Under the pieces are notes generated by a model. It saw nothing but the letters and a program-made list of their open reading frames with translations, was not told the DNA's origin and ran no database searches. Position numbers and translations under genes: made by a program. Shown here piece by piece: positions 37,094-45,899 of a DNA stretch of 64,000 bases. Source of the stretch: Nostocales cyanobacterium Centralia_MAG_434 (GTDB lineage: Bacteria > Cyanobacteriota > Cyanobacteriia > Cyanobacteriales > Nostocaceae); assembly GCA_021324415.1 (NCBI GenBank), contig JAJPJF010000467.1, positions 58,229 to 122,228 of the forward strand. Direction: 5' to 3'. Numbering within the stretch: position 1 is the first letter of the stretch; every line of letters starts with the position of its first letter.

Positions 37094-39874
37094 CTATTGG
37101 TTTATGGCCCTATATTCCCTTATCTGTACCCGTTCACCATAATTTAAAAGCCTTTCTATAGTAGTAAGGCGGTTTTCCCAGACTTTAACTTGATATGGAT
37201 TTGAGAGCGCTTGTGGTCGCATCCACACTCTAAATTGAGACTGAAAGCGAGTGAGGGATGCTTTTGCGACTATTAGTTTACTAACACTGGGCGTAGCAGC
37301 AAGTTGATCCAAAGCACTTTGTAATATCTCTGCTTGGGCATTTAAATCTGCAAGAATTGTCACTGGTACTCGCATTTGATTATTTTGGTTAACCAACTTC
37401 CATTCCTTCTGTAAGGTGGTGTAACGAGCAGCGGCAGTTTGAAAAGGTTGACGGTGCGGAAGAAATTCTTTTTGGGGAGTTCGTCTATTGCCTTGAGTAC
37501 TCTCAAACACTTTGTATAAATCGTTGTTGAAATTATTGGCAGCAAAAAGGGCATAGCCACTCACAGGCAAGTCTCTAGTTAGTTGAATTTGATCTAACAC
37601 CCCAACTGTTGGTAAGGAAAGCAAGCGAATTCCTGGTACCAATAGACTAGAGCCTAATTGTTTTGAGGTCATCCAAGTTCTTCCTAGACGCTCAAAGCTA
37701 AGACTGTCATGAGCATAATTCATCGGGATAATTAAATCTAGATCACCACGCTTTGCCCAGACTTCCCAGTCTTGTTGGATCTTCTGTATCCGTTCTTGTT
37801 CAGCAAGAGGAAAAACAGCAGCAGACAAAATTAGATTAGGTCGCTTTCGATGCAATTGACTTGACAATTGAGCGACAAAGTTATTAATCAAAGAAGTGCG
37901 AAATTCTGTCCATTTTTGCCACAAATCACGCTGATGAAGAGAAATATTGACTGGGTCAACGCCAGTAATTTGCTGAAATTGTGTTCTTGCTGCTTTACCA
38001 TAACCGTAAGTTTGCCCAGCTTCAGGGTTTTGGAATGGATAGCGAATATAGTCTAGTTGTAGACCATCGACGTTATAGCGAGTGACAATTTCCTCATACA
38101 AGCTGAGTAAATACTGTTGTACCTGGGGATTGGCTGGATCAAGGAAGGGTTTACTTTGCCCAACTGGAATCGTTTGACCACGGTTATCGTAACCAGCCCA
38201 ATCAGGATGAGCCGCAAGTATTGGTCCAGGATAATTGCGATTAAGATGAATGATTTGATTATGATGTTGATTACCTGCGGCAAATGTCCAAACCCAAGCA
38301 TGTAACTCCATACCACGCTCATGAGCCAACTTAACGGCTGCTGCTAGTGGGTCCCATCCACGAATTAATGGGTTTTGTTGCGGCGCGATGTGGCTTGGAT
38401 AAATAGTATAGCCAGCGTTAACTGTCTCAAAAAAAACTGTATTAATGCCAGCTTCTTGAAGTCGATCAAAAATCAGAGCTAGTCCCTGCTCACTTCCTGC
38501 ACGAACGATTGTTCCACGATCAAGCCACATTGCACGGATTTCCGATTGTGCTAATCTCCGATCCATCGGAAACAAACCCCACAAATGTGCTTTTGCTATC
38601 AGCCACTGCTGACGTGCTTGAGCATACTCTTTTTGAGCAATTAACTGAGGTAGGTTTTTGGCTACTTCTCGAGCTTGATCTAAGACTTCTTGTACCTTAG
38701 TAACGGATATTTCAGGTTTTATTGAGGCAAATTCAGCTTGCTGTGCTTTTACAGCAGCAGAGTCCCCATTGTCTACTGATGCTGCTAAATTAGCACTCTC
38801 TACTCTACCAATAAGATTTTCCAATTCTTGCTGAAGGGCGATCGCTTCAGTATGGCTAATCGGTGCTTGGGAGTGGGGTATGACATCTAAACTGACTGCT
38901 TGTTCAAGTTGATCGATAGCTTCATCCGACTTTTCAGGAGGTGAGACGTTAGGAATAAGTTTAGCTCTAGGAGCGAAGGCTGTTGTATTGGGACTAGCTA
39001 AGGGTCCCCTTTGTGGTTGGGGACGGGAAAGGACAGAGGAAGAGTGATTATTGTCAACGACCTCCCTTATCTTTTCTGTCTTCCCCATCTCTCCCTCTCC
39101 AGATCTTCCTCCGTTAGCAGTTTCGGTAGCTATTAATGTAGAGCAGGTTTGAGAACCCCCTTCTACTTCATTAAGCACAATAGAGGAAGTCTTTATACGG
39201 TTGATAGCAGCTTGCAGCCAAGCAATATCTAACTGTGTCGGTGAAACAGTATCTACTCCCCAACGCCAACCAAAAAAAGTGGAACGCTCAGTCGTCAATA
39301 CTGCTGGTGGATGATCTTTAGAATCCCAAGTAGCAGAAACTTGAGCGGTTAAGTTATCAGAAATCACGACGCCACCGCTGACTGTTCCAAAGAGTCCATT
39401 TTGATTTCCCCAGTCACGCATGCCACTTTTTGAAAGTTGCAACTTTTGTGGGCCATTCAGACTAAATCCCCAGTACCCTCCTACCAAAGTCCTCAATAAC
39501 TGGCGTACTCCAGACTGTGATAGGCTACCAAAAGGACCACTGACAATTAAGTGCCCACCTTTGCTCATCCATTCTTCCAGGGCAAGCACTTGTGCTGGTG
39601 TCAATGTTTCCACATCTGGGAAAAACAATATTGCACGATTACCGAAATCTGCGGCAGATCTAACACTAGCCAGAGGAATCACACAATACTTTACTCCTGT
39701 TGCCTGCAGGCGATTTGTAATACTTGTCCATTGATTGGCATTTTCTTGTGTTTGAACTACGCTCAACACAGGTTCAGACGGAGAGCTTGCTGTCGCTGGC
39801 AAAATAGGAAACAAATATAGAATTAAAAATTGAACCTTAAGAATAAGTAATCTTGTTTTTTTGATTTTAGTCAT
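37094..39874 (-). CDS. Secreted GH10-like hydrolase (GHL10/DUF187 family)
   Basis: A 926-residue exported protein; signal peptide at residues 8-29 (LKVQFLILYLFPILPATA). An N-terminal domain (about 35-225) looks like the class I amidotransferase-type fold (ILFFPDVETLTPAQVLALEEW, GGHLIVSGPFG). A low-complexity linker follows. Residues 430-760 match the GHL10 glycosyl-hydrolase-like family: EIRAMWLDRGTIV, NTVFFETVNAGYTIYPS, AWVWTFAAGN, VDGLQLDYIRYPF and DLIIPMNYAHD. The family cleaves or binds glycans; the Asp of LQLDYIRYP is a likely catalytic residue. The last 150 residues are helical. Substrate unknown; cell wall or sheath polysaccharide is inferred. Confidence 0.86.
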   Translation of the reverse strand: MTKIKKTRLLILKVQFLILYLFPILPATASSPSEPVLSVVQTQENANQWTSITNRLQATGVKYCVIPLASVRSAADFGNRAILFFPDVETLTPAQVLALEEWMSKGGHLIVSGPFGSLSQSGVRQLLRTLVGGYWGFSLNGPQKLQLSKSGMRDWGNQNGLFGTVSGGVVISDNLTAQVSATWDSKDHPPAVLTTERSTFFGWRWGVDTVSPTQLDIAWLQAAINRIKTSSIVLNEVEGGSQTCSTLIATETANGGRSGEGEMGKTEKIREVVDNNHSSSVLSRPQPQRGPLASPNTTAFAPRAKLIPNVSPPEKSDEAIDQLEQAVSLDVIPHSQAPISHTEAIALQQELENLIGRVESANLAASVDNGDSAAVKAQQAEFASIKPEISVTKVQEVLDQAREVAKNLPQLIAQKEYAQARQQWLIAKAHLWGLFPMDRRLAQSEIRAMWLDRGTIVRAGSEQGLALIFDRLQEAGINTVFFETVNAGYTIYPSHIAPQQNPLIRGWDPLAAAVKLAHERGMELHAWVWTFAAGNQHHNQIIHLNRNYPGPILAAHPDWAGYDNRGQTIPVGQSKPFLDPANPQVQQYLLSLYEEIVTRYNVDGLQLDYIRYPFQNPEAGQTYGYGKAARTQFQQITGVDPVNISLHQRDLWQKWTEFRTSLINNFVAQLSSQLHRKRPNLILSAAVFPLAEQERIQKIQQDWEVWAKRGDLDLIIPMNYAHDSLSFERLGRTWMTSKQLGSSLLVPGIRLLSLPTVGVLDQIQLTRDLPVSGYALFAANNFNNDLYKVFESTQGNRRTPQKEFLPHRQPFQTAAARYTTLQKEWKLVNQNNQMRVPVTILADLNAQAEILQSALDQLAATPSVSKLIVAKASLTRFQSQFRVWMRPQALSNPYQVKVWENRLTTIERLLNYGERVQIREYRAINQ

Positions 39875-39886
39875 GAGTCATTGGGA

Positions 39887-39927
39887 GCCAGTGCTTTGGA
39901 CGGGTTTTTCAGCTTGTGGCAGGTGGC
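39887..39927. repeat. Dispersed hairpin repeat, copy 3 (degenerate)
   Basis: Begins GGGAGCCAGTGC and ends GGTGGCGTTTAT. The right arm and the inner hairpin (CGGGTTTTTCAG) have decayed compared with the copies at 671, 49308 and 63932. It lies between the start of the glycosidase-like gene and the stop of the radical SAM gene. Confidence 0.6.
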
Positions 39928-40016
39928 GTTTATTGGTTATTGGTTATATAGGGACAGGGAGGACAGGGGGGAGAATAATAATTTTTAGCAAAGGAAAAAT
40001 GACAAATAATACATAC

Positions 40017-41345
40017 CTAAAAAGGTTTTATACAAGTTTTGATTAATTCTTCTACTCCTGAGACCGGGAATATTTTGGTATTCAGTCGGCAAGCAACTTC
40101 TTCAACACTTATATCATCTAAAAAGATATGTTCACCATATTTCAGCATTACATTTGGTAGTAAGATACCATCTCCTAAATCTTGTTTCTGTAACTTTAAA
40201 AGTAAATCATGACCAGTTAACAAGCCTGTAACAGTAATTTTCTGTCCCCAGTAATCACTATTTAAAGCATGCATATTCACCTGTAACCCTTCAACAGAGT
40301 TTAACTGTTGAAGTATAGGTTGAAATGCTTTTTCTACTGCATTACCTACAACCCAAGTTAATTTCCTGTTCATCACTTTTGATGGCAACAAACTTTCGGC
40401 TGCGTCTGAGAATTGTTTGAGAAATAATCGAATAGAACCGACACCATTATCAATTTGGGGATAATCTTCGTATTCAGATTCATTCGGTATTTCTTCACCG
40501 GCAATCAAAAACCACTCATCAGCTAACCAAGCAAAGGTAGAACTTAATTGACGACGAAATTCCTCACGAAGCGATCGCACTTGAGAAATCACTTCCTGAG
40601 CTTTTTCCGGGGTTACAGGTATAAGTTCGTCTTTTTCGGGACGAAACCGCGTTAAACCAACTGGCACAACTGCGACAGAAGCAACAGCAGGTACTTCGCC
40701 TTTGTGAAAAGACGCCAAATCTCGCAATGTTTGTTCCAGGTGTTTGCCATCATTGATACCAGGACAGACGACTACTTGTGCGTGAATTTGCAGTCGTTTT
40801 TCTTGAAACCACTTGATTTGCTCGAGAATTTTTCCAGCGCGGGGATTTTTTAGCAGTTTAAATCTTACTTCGGCTTCAGTGGCATGAACAGAAACGTATA
40901 ATGGAGACAATCTCATCTGTTCAATCCGTTTCCATTCCCGTTGGGGTAAATTAGTGAGCGTCAGGTAAGAGCCATATAAAAAGCTCAGTCGATAATCGTC
41001 GTCTTTTAAGTAAAGGCTCGAACGCTTACCTGGTGGTTGTTGATCAATGAAGCAAAACGGGCAGTGGTTATTACACTGAATTAAATCATCAAATAAGGCA
41101 CTCTCAAATTCTAGCCCTAGATCCTCATCATAGTCTTTGTCAATCTCAATATGATGGACTTTCCCTGTAGCGTCTAAAATTTCTAATTCCAGCACCTCAT
41201 CAGCGCATAAAAACCGATAATCAATCAAATCACGGGGACGTGTACCGTTGACGCTAATGAGTGCATCTCCTGGTTCAAATCCAATTTCTGCGGCAATTGA
41301 ATCAGGTAATACTTTGGTAATTCGGGCAGGATGAATGGTCGTCAT
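40017..41345 (-). CDS. Radical SAM protein, TIGR03279 family (PDZ plus DUF512)
   Basis: A 442-residue protein typical of cyanobacteria. A PDZ-like module covers residues 3-65 (IAAEIGFEPGDALISVNGTRP). The 4Fe-4S/SAM motif CNNHCPFCF appears near residue 92, followed by FIDQQPPGKR. The DUF512 domain follows in the C-terminal half (FAWLADEWFLIAGEE). Similar Clostridial proteins carry FeS-binding PDZ domains, but no substrate is known in cyanobacteria. Length fits the family. A short gap with a decayed repeat separates it from the glycosidase-like gene upstream of it on the chromosome. Confidence 0.9.
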   Translation of the reverse strand: MTTIHPARITKVLPDSIAAEIGFEPGDALISVNGTRPRDLIDYRFLCADEVLELEILDATGKVHHIEIDKDYDEDLGLEFESALFDDLIQCNNHCPFCFIDQQPPGKRSSLYLKDDDYRLSFLYGSYLTLTNLPQREWKRIEQMRLSPLYVSVHATEAEVRFKLLKNPRAGKILEQIKWFQEKRLQIHAQVVVCPGINDGKHLEQTLRDLASFHKGEVPAVASVAVVPVGLTRFRPEKDELIPVTPEKAQEVISQVRSLREEFRRQLSSTFAWLADEWFLIAGEEIPNESEYEDYPQIDNGVGSIRLFLKQFSDAAESLLPSKVMNRKLTWVVGNAVEKAFQPILQQLNSVEGLQVNMHALNSDYWGQKITVTGLLTGHDLLLKLQKQDLGDGILLPNVMLKYGEHIFLDDISVEEVACRLNTKIFPVSGVEELIKTCIKPF

Positions 41346-41539
41346 AAGTCATTAGTTGAAGATGGCAACAGTCATTAGTTTACAAATGGCTATGAGCTGT
41401 TGACTGTTGTGCAAATCTGGATAGCCTCTGGGTCTTTAATCGTACCTGTAGAATTAAGGTAAAATAAAAATGCCCTTGGGGGGGATTTTCATTGTGATAT
41501 ATTAAATAAAATAAACTTAAGTAACAATTATTAAAAACT

Positions 41540-42331
41540 TTGGTTCAAAATACATTGTCCTCTTACACAACTCCCTCCCCGATTCATACTGTGCTCCCTG
41601 AATCTCTCATAGAAATTGATACAAAAATACAAGAACACAAAAACACAGTGGGATCTCCCCTGTTGGTGTCGAACCGTCTTCTACTGTTTGCTTCTTCCCA
41701 ATCAGTGTGGATAGTCTTTACAGCAGCGGTGTTTCTGGTCTCTGTACCAGTTTTTATAGAAGCGCCACTAGTGCGATCGCTCCCATGGCTGAGTTTACTT
41801 ATGACAGCAGGCTTGGTGTGGTTGAGTCGTGTTTTAATGTCACGTCCTACAACCTATATTTGGGGAGATCTACTTGTCGGGTTTAGCTGGAGTTGGTTGG
41901 CGGGGTCAATTTACTGGGGTTGGCTACGCTGGGAACCCTTATGGCACTTACCAGTCGAGGCTATAGGTTTACCATTTGCCATTTGGTGTCTCAGTCGAAA
42001 CTGGGCTAGAGTGGGCACCTGGTTTTACTTAGGTTCTTTACTCGGTACAGTATTGACTGACATATATTTTTACCTCGTCGATCTCATACCTTATTGGCGT
42101 CAAGTTATGCAGGTAGAGCCAGTTGAGGTAGCTTCAATTTTACAAAGTGCTGTGTTGCAAGTACGCACTCTTTCGGGTCAAGGCTGGGCTCTAACTCTCG
42201 CCCTGGTACTATTGATAGTAGGGATTTTACCGTTATCACAAAAGCAGCAGCACTGGTATGCTTTTAGTGGAGCTGTATTAAGTACAATTTTAGTAGATGT
42301 CCTATTTTTACTGGCTGCTGCCTTGGTATGA
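41540..42331 (+). CDS. DUF3120 integral membrane protein
   Basis: A 263-residue protein with about six hydrophobic helices, conserved in cyanobacteria. VFLVSVPVFIEAPLVRSLPW and LIPYWRQVMQVEPVEVASIL are family-like. It starts with TTG (MVQNTLSSYTT); no ATG occurs in frame for the next 85 codons, so TTG or another non-standard start must be used. The function is unknown. It lies about 300 bp before psbU on the same strand, possibly co-located for photosynthetic membrane work, which is inference. Confidence 0.84.
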   Translation: MVQNTLSSYTTPSPIHTVLPESLIEIDTKIQEHKNTVGSPLLVSNRLLLFASSQSVWIVFTAAVFLVSVPVFIEAPLVRSLPWLSLLMTAGLVWLSRVLMSRPTTYIWGDLLVGFSWSWLAGSIYWGWLRWEPLWHLPVEAIGLPFAIWCLSRNWARVGTWFYLGSLLGTVLTDIYFYLVDLIPYWRQVMQVEPVEVASILQSAVLQVRTLSGQGWALTLALVLLIVGILPLSQKQQHWYAFSGAVLSTILVDVLFLLAAALV

Positions 42332-42623
42332 GCAAGTTTACCTTCCCTAGCAGACTACCTTAAAAACTCTCTAAGGCATGGTTACTTGAAGTCTCATTCA
42401 ATAAGTTTTAACAATACTACAGCAAAACCCAGTAGCAGTAAGTATTGTGGATATTAATAAGCTGTATATTAGTTTCTGATAACTGCTGTGTTGATTAAGC
42501 TATCAGCTTCTAGTCAATGGTCACATAGTCAATATCGAGATTCTGAAACTATTGACCACTGATGACAGAGGTTTCCTAGCTTAAAGGCCATATCTCAGTT
42601 TGACGGAAAGAGGTAAAAAAATC

Positions 42624-43064
42624 GTGAAACAATTAGCGCATTTATTAACAGTGTTTAGTTTGTTGATAGCATGCTTAGGGTGGTTTGGAGCCCCTCAGAC
42701 AGCTCAAGCAGCTAGTTTCAACAGCATTACTTTTCAATCAGTCCCTGTTTTGGCAGTAGAGGAAACTCAAGTTCTTCGAAATCGGGCAGATGCTAAGCTA
42801 GCAACTGAATTTGGTAAAAAAATTGATCTGAATAATACCAACGTGCGAGCTTTTCAACGGTATCCAGGGTTATATCCTACCCTAGCTAGGAAAATTATCA
42901 CTCATGCTCCTTACGCAAAGGTAGAAGATGTCCTAAGCATCGAAGGATTGAGCGAACGTCAAAAACAAGTTCTAGAAGCTAACCTACCCCACTTTACTGT
43001 GACAGAAGTAGAATCTACCTTCACTGAAGGAGATGACCGCTTCAACAACGGTATCTATAGATAG
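42624..43064 (+). CDS. psbU: Photosystem II 12 kDa extrinsic protein PsbU
   Basis: A 146-residue precursor of the lumenal PsbU subunit, which stabilises the oxygen-evolving Mn cluster. The signal peptide ([23 protein letters not shown]) is followed by a mature protein with [20 protein letters not shown] and helix-hairpin-helix elements ([26 protein letters not shown]). The frame opens at TTG 42600; the GTG at 42624 ([10 protein letters not shown]) is preferred because AGAGG lies nine to twelve bases before it and the signal peptide then has normal length. nadB follows after about 150 bp of simple repeats. Confidence 0.95.
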   Translation: MKQLAHLLTVFSLLIACLGWFGAPQTAQAASFNSITFQSVPVLAVEETQVLRNRADAKLATEFGKKIDLNNTNVRAFQRYPGLYPTLARKIITHAPYAKVEDVLSIEGLSERQKQVLEANLPHFTVTEVESTFTEGDDRFNNGIYR

Positions 43065-43212
43065 ATTACGAGATAGATTACGTGGGAGAAGATAGGGAAA
43101 CAGGAGAAGTAGGGGAATTAGGGAAAGAAATTCTCAACATTTCCCTTACTCCTTCCCTCACTCCCTCACTCTCTCCCTCACTCACTCACTTCCTCCCCCA
43201 TTCCCCTTCCCT

Positions 43213-44916
43213 TTGTCCCAGATCAATATTCCAAGTGAATTCGATGTCCTAGTAGTTGGTGCAGGCGCTGCTGGACTATACACAGCTCTATGTCTACCAA
43301 CTGAGCTGCAGGTAGGCTTGATTACTAAAGAAACAGTTTCTTTGTCTGCCAGTGAATGGGCGCAGGGCGGTATTGCCGCTGCGATCGCACCAGACGATTC
43401 TCCGCAATTACATATAGAAGACACAATACAGGCTGGTGCAGGTTTATGTGACCGCCCTGCCGTAGAATTTCTGGCTCAACATGCTTCTAGCTGCATAAAA
43501 TCCCTAGTAAACTTGGGAGTGGCCTTTGATCGTCATAACAATCGATTGGCTCTAACTTTAGAAGCTGCCCATTCTCGCCACCGAGTCCTCCATGCAGCTG
43601 ACACTACAGGTAAAGAGGTCACTACCACACTCACTGCCCAAGTTTTGCAACGTCAAAACATTCAAGTTATTCAACAAGCATTGGCCCTAAGTCTGTGGTT
43701 AGAACCCCAAACCAATCGCTGTCAGGGTATCAGTCTGTTTTATCAAGGTCAAGTCACATGGATAAAAGCTAGTGCTGTGGTTTTGGCAACAGGCGGCGGT
43801 GGTCAGGTATTTGCTCAAACCACTAACCCTGCTGTTAGTACAGGTGATGGAGTAGCGATCGCATGGCGTGCTGGGGCAATTCTTCGAGATTTAGAGTTTG
43901 TGCAATTCCACCCTACTGCTCTTACCAAACCTGGAGCCGAACGCTTTCTCATTAGTGAAGCTGTACGTGGTGAAGGTGCATATCTTGTTGACGATCAAGG
44001 ACAACGTTTTGCCTTCAACTACCACCCAGCAGGCGAACTAGCTCCCAGAGATGTGGTCAGTCGTGCAATTTTCAGTCACTTGCAGCACACTGCAGCAGAT
44101 CCTGCAGCTTCTCATGTGTGGTTGGACATGCGTCCTATACCCACCGAAAAAATCCGCCACCGCTTTCCCAACATCATTAGAGTGTGCCATCGCTGGGGTA
44201 TTGATGTTTTTTCTGAACCAATTCCCGTTGCTCCTGCGGCTCATTACTGGATGGGTGGTATTCTCACAGATCCCATGAATCGAACAAATATCCCTGGTTT
44301 ATATGCCGTGGGAGAAACTGCTAGTACCGGAGTCCATGGAGCAAATCGCCTTGCAAGTAATTCCTTACTAGAGTGTATTGTATTTGGTGCACAGATGGCT
44401 TATCTGAAAGATGAACTCACAGAACTTGGGTTCATTTCAAGCTCTCCAAGCTTCAAGCAAGCCACTCAGATACCGTATAAATCATTCACCCTTTCTGAAA
44501 GTGAGTGGAATACTCAGCAAGCACAATTAGAATTTCTACGTCAACAACTTCCACGTCTTGTGTGGAAAAGCGCTGGTATATGTAGAGAGCAATCTGCAAT
44601 GGCAGCAGCGATTGAGACTGTTGAATCTTGGCAATACAATTTTTCGACTTTGCCTGTCAGTGAATTTATATTTACTCTTAGTCCTGCAGAATCGGCTACT
44701 TTTGATTTTCCCAATATTGAACGACAATTGCGACTGTGGGCAGAAACCCGCAATTTACTGGACATTGCCTATTTAATTCTCAAAAGCGCAGCCTTTAGAA
44801 CCGAAAGCCGTGGAGGGCACTACCGCCTAGACTATCCGCAAACAGACCCCAACTGGCAAGCCCACACAATCGTACAAAAACACAACTGGTGGAAAGCTCC
44901 TGTTTTTACTCAATAG
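43213..44916 (+). CDS. nadB: L-aspartate oxidase
   Basis: A 567-residue FAD enzyme that oxidises aspartate to iminoaspartate in NAD biosynthesis, passing it to quinolinate synthase NadA. The FAD-binding fold VLVVGAGAAGLYTAL lies at the N-terminus; active-site regions EFVQFHPTAL, RGEGAYLVDDQGQRF, ELAPRDVVSRAI and HGANRLASNSLLECIVFG are intact. Length is normal. The start is poorly defined: TTG at 43213 is the only candidate before the FAD motif, and it lies at the edge of a CTCACTCC-type simple repeat with no ribosome site, so repeat growth may have disturbed the original start. Confidence 0.95.
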   Translation: MSQINIPSEFDVLVVGAGAAGLYTALCLPTELQVGLITKETVSLSASEWAQGGIAAAIAPDDSPQLHIEDTIQAGAGLCDRPAVEFLAQHASSCIKSLVNLGVAFDRHNNRLALTLEAAHSRHRVLHAADTTGKEVTTTLTAQVLQRQNIQVIQQALALSLWLEPQTNRCQGISLFYQGQVTWIKASAVVLATGGGGQVFAQTTNPAVSTGDGVAIAWRAGAILRDLEFVQFHPTALTKPGAERFLISEAVRGEGAYLVDDQGQRFAFNYHPAGELAPRDVVSRAIFSHLQHTAADPAASHVWLDMRPIPTEKIRHRFPNIIRVCHRWGIDVFSEPIPVAPAAHYWMGGILTDPMNRTNIPGLYAVGETASTGVHGANRLASNSLLECIVFGAQMAYLKDELTELGFISSSPSFKQATQIPYKSFTLSESEWNTQQAQLEFLRQQLPRLVWKSAGICREQSAMAAAIETVESWQYNFSTLPVSEFIFTLSPAESATFDFPNIERQLRLWAETRNLLDIAYLILKSAAFRTESRGGHYRLDYPQTDPNWQAHTIVQKHNWWKAPVFTQ

Positions 44917-44994
44917 AATATAACACCACTAGCGAAAGGCAACGGATTTCCACACTTATAGCGAGGTTTTAAGCGCTAAGAGAATTTACTTGTC

Positions 44995-45128
44995 GGGAGC
45001 ATCGCGATTTGGCAGATTTATTTTGTAGTGCTAGCATCTTGCTTGCTAGACATATCACGCGAGCGAGACGTGAGTGCAAAGCACACACTTCGTGAACGCA
45101 CTACTTATTCCATTTAGGGGATGCTCCC
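44995..45128 (-). mobile_element. MITE-like element, full copy B
   Basis: A 134-bp element with ends GGGAGCATC and GATGCTCCC, in the opposite orientation to the copies at 31925 and 62307. Flanks TACTTGTC (44987-44994) and TACTTATC (45129-45136) are an 8-bp target duplication with one mismatch. The right duplication overlaps the stop codon of the small minus-strand gene at 45132. Confidence 0.85.
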
Positions 45129-45131
45129 TAC

Positions 45132-45425
45132 TTATCTGGTACCACTTCCATTCATACTATCAGGACCACCATAGTTGGGTGGTACAAAGTCAATCTTTGA
45201 TTCGACTTTCAGATTTTTTAATTTCTGAGAAGTCTTATCACAAGTAGTTAATTTATTCTGCTGAGAATAACTCACAACAGGAACAGTTAAATGAGTAATA
45301 GTTCCTTCAGCATTGGCAATCTTGGGAATTATAAGGTATGCTCCGACGGCCATCATGATTAAGCTCATGATTCTCAAGTTTATTCTCGTAAATATCAGTA
45401 AATTTCCTGACTTAATGTATTTCAT
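45132..45425 (-). CDS. Small exported protein of unknown function
   Basis: A 97-residue protein with a signal segment (SLIMMAVGAYLIIPKIANA) and a short hydrophilic mature part. The C-terminus VPPNYGGPDSMNGSGTR resembles a Pro/Gly motif seen at the ends of several exported cyanobacterial proteins, so it is probably real. Start may be the first Met or Met20; no ribosome site decides. A MITE-like element has inserted three bases after the stop codon. No function is assigned. Confidence 0.65.
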   Translation of the reverse strand: MKYIKSGNLLIFTRINLRIMSLIMMAVGAYLIIPKIANAEGTITHLTVPVVSYSQQNKLTTCDKTSQKLKNLKVESKIDFVPPNYGGPDSMNGSGTR

Positions 45426-45788
45426 TTTTAAGTTTTTATAGAGTTTTTGCTGTTATCCGAACTTTTATGTAACTAAAAAACTCTTATTCAGAGTGTCCAG
45501 AATTTATAAGAATTGGAACTCTTGTTATTTTTTATTAGTTATTTGTCCTCAGTATTACTGACAACTTAAAACTAATGACTAAAACATTACATAGCTAAGT
45601 TTTATGAGCCACATCCTCTCATCGCCATCTGTCTAAAGTAATGGTTATTGATAGATACTACAACCATGCGTTTACTTAGCTTGTGAAGCTGAACTTTTAT
45701 ATTTCTCAGAGTAAACACGGCAACCTTGAAGAAAAGTTAGGAGTTAGGAATGGGGAGTAGGGTATGGGGCATAGAATAAAGTATTTTT
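45426..45788. other. Intergenic, about 360 bp
   Basis: AT-rich sequence upstream of the small exported protein, then a GTTAGGAGTTAGGAATGGGG heptamer block at about 45737. No gene, tRNA or strong hairpin was recognised. Confidence 0.45.
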
Positions 45789-45869
45789 CTCCCTTGTCCT
45801 CCTTGTCTCCCTTGTCCCCCTTGTCCCCCTTGTCCCCCTTGTCCTCCTTGTCCCCCTTGTCTCCCTTCC
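45789..45869. repeat. Nine-base minisatellite (CCCCCTTGT)n
   Basis: Eight complete in-phase nonamers (CTCCCTTGT, CCTCCTTGT or CCCCCTTGT) plus a partial unit, just beyond the 3' end of the diguanylate cyclase gene. It is the complement of the unit at 33561. There are no spacers, so this is not a CRISPR array. Confidence 0.92.
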
Positions 45870-45899
45870 CTCTGCTCCTCTGTTCCTCTGCTCCATGCC

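Noticed and set aside
45789..45869. Regular array that could be taken for a CRISPR
   Set aside because: Units are nine bases with no unique spacers and no cas genes nearby; it is a minisatellite.
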